Positions 22,592-23,688 of a DNA stretch of 23,688 bases are shown piece after piece. The stretch covers positions 1 through 23,688 of the forward strand of contig CAYJKC010000032.1 in NCBI GenBank assembly GCA_964370675.1, given 5' to 3'. The notes below the pieces were generated by a model, which made no database searches, was not told where the DNA came from, and saw only the letters and a list, made by a program, of their open reading frames with translations. The stretch comes from CAYJAD01 sp964370675 (GTDB taxonomy: Bacteria > Desulfobacterota > Desulfovibrionia > Desulfovibrionales > Desulfovibrionaceae). The position numbers and the translations under genes were made by a program. Numbering within the stretch: position 1 is the first letter of the stretch; each line of letters opens with the position of its first letter.

Positions 22592-23538
22592 TGCAAGTAT
22601 CACCAAGATTTATTAGCCTACGCCCATATATTCAACTATTTATATTATTGATGGTATTGCTATTGCCCATCTTTTATTTTTATGCCTACACAGGTATCCG
22701 AGGTAACTTTTACGCTTGGCATATTTTGGGCATACCATTTGCTGACCCACTTAATGCTTTGCAAAGTTTAATGCAAGGTGCCTTTAATGGTTTTTGGCCT
22801 TTGTCTACTTTGCTTGTGGGGGCATTATTAAGTCTATTACTAGCATTTTTTTGCGGGCGTATTTTTTGCTCTTGGTTTTGTCCATATGGGTATTTATCTG
22901 AATTAGTATGGAAATTAAATTCAAAAAACACTTTTGCTAAAGCAAAAATATCTGCATGGCGCTTAAGAATTATTGTAGTGCTTAGTGCGTTAATACTAGG
23001 AGTTATACTTGGTATACCCTTGCTCAATCATATGTCAGCTCCGGGTTTAATCTCGCTTGCACCGCAAGAGTTATGGCGCGTGATTTTGCCAAGTATGGGG
23101 CTTGTGCATAGTGGTGCTGAAGGGGCAATTATCCTACCTCCAGCAGTAACGCCCACAGAGTCACCCTTGCCTAATTTGTTTATAATGCTCTTTTGGATGT
23201 TAAGTCCTGTTATGATAATATTAATATTAGAGTATGTGCTTAAAAAACGTTTGTGGTGTGCTTATTTTTGTCCGCAAGCTTTATTACTTATGATTGCAGC
23301 TCGTTTAGGGCGTAATAAATTAATACCTGCACTTAAAATTCATTGGCAAGCTACAAGGTGCACCTGCAAGGGTGATAATCCATGCGTTAAGGCTTGCTCT
23401 TTAGGCATAAATCCACGCGTATTACATAAAAAAGTGCAAGAATATGATGCCTGCATCAATTGTGGGGCTTGCGTTAAAACTTGTGCACAAGTTAGTACTC
23501 ACCAAGGTCCATGCGCCCTTAGCCTTGATACAAAATAG
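22591..23538 (+). CDS. napH: NapH-type membrane iron-sulfur quinol oxidase subunit
   Basis: 315 residues. Four or five membrane helices (about 14-31, 70-88, 127-146, 196-215, with a shorter hydrophobic segment near 230-242) and two CxxxCP motifs next to membranes, FCSWFCPYG (about 93) and LWCAYFCPQA (about 225), typical of NapH/NosR/CcoG. The C-terminus holds two ferredoxin-like clusters: an unusual CTCKGDNPCVKACSLG and a regular CINCGACVKTCAQ. NapH oxidises quinol and works with NapG to feed NapA. Its ATG overlaps the napG stop (TAATG), so translation is coupled. No napF, napB, napE or napL follows; a minus-strand terminator and tRNA close the region. Confidence 0.93.
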   Translation: MQVSPRFISLRPYIQLFILLMVLLLPIFYFYAYTGIRGNFYAWHILGIPFADPLNALQSLMQGAFNGFWPLSTLLVGALLSLLLAFFCGRIFCSWFCPYGYLSELVWKLNSKNTFAKAKISAWRLRIIVVLSALILGVILGIPLLNHMSAPGLISLAPQELWRVILPSMGLVHSGAEGAIILPPAVTPTESPLPNLFIMLFWMLSPVMIILILEYVLKKRLWCAYFCPQALLLMIAARLGRNKLIPALKIHWQATRCTCKGDNPCVKACSLGINPRVLHKKVQEYDACINCGACVKTCAQVSTHQGPCALSLDTK

Positions 23539-23552
23539 TCCCCAATATAAAA

Positions 23553-23580
23553 TAAAAAAAGCCCATTGAATAAAATGGGT
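23553..23580 (-). terminator. terminator of the tRNA gene, facing napH
   Basis: On the minus strand, CCCAT and ATGGG (23579-23575 and 23566-23562) enclose an 8-nt loop, followed by C and seven T. It is the intrinsic terminator of the tRNA unit. On the plus strand there is no T-run, so it is a weak stop for napH. Confidence 0.8.
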
Positions 23581-23647
23581 TACTTAATAGTATGAGTAAA
23601 GTTACTCTTGATGTGAATGGAATTGACTAAGTATGGTCTGTCGCATC

Positions 23648-23688
<41 letters not shown>

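Overview
The window is AT-rich bacterial chromosome, most likely from a low-GC member of the Desulfovibrionaceae or a close relative. Three things point there: the order zapB-zapA-6S RNA-rny; a rubrerythrin whose diiron ligands fall at the same residue numbers as in the Desulfovibrio protein; and a nitrate reductase cluster in the order napC-napM-napA-napD-napG-napH, which is the layout known from Desulfovibrio desulfuricans. The taxonomic placement is inference. I see no phage, transposase, CRISPR array or rRNA.

Layout. 1-2650: cell-division genes zapB and zapA, a 6S RNA, and RNase Y (rny), closed by a strong terminator. 2650-2850: a multi-hairpin spacer flanked by two almost identical terminator hairpins. 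2856-6530 (minus): a large membrane-bound hybrid histidine kinase followed after 34 nt by rubrerythrin. 6599-7205 (plus): an orphan cheW behind a good sigma-28-type promoter. 7270-9370 (minus): an HPP-family membrane protein translationally coupled to cobyric acid synthase (cobQ). 9518-13805 (minus): a 1396-residue glutamate synthase large-subunit homologue in which the catalytic and cofactor motifs are largely replaced although the reading frame is intact. 14008-14976 (minus): galE. 15078-16292 (plus): a sulfotransferase-family gene and a small SelW/Rdx-type selenoprotein gene read through an in-frame UGA. 16469-17848 (minus): a triheme cytochrome c peroxidase. 18287-23538 (plus): napCMADGH. 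23649-23688 (minus): the 3' half of a tRNA, probably tRNA-Gly, running off the window.

How it fits together. The right half is periplasmic anaerobic respiration. NapC and NapM (four c-hemes each) and the iron-sulfur proteins NapG and NapH should pass quinol electrons to NapA, with NapD as its chaperone. The triheme peroxidase is divergent from nap and shares its control region, and with rubrerythrin gives two peroxide-removing systems in one window. The kinase next to rubrerythrin may be a redox or stress sensor, but this is only context.

The most notable items are the selenoprotein hidden by its UGA codon (15986-16213), the apparently catalytically dead but uninterrupted GltB-like protein, NapG without any possible Tat signal, and the duplicated terminators around a structured spacer.
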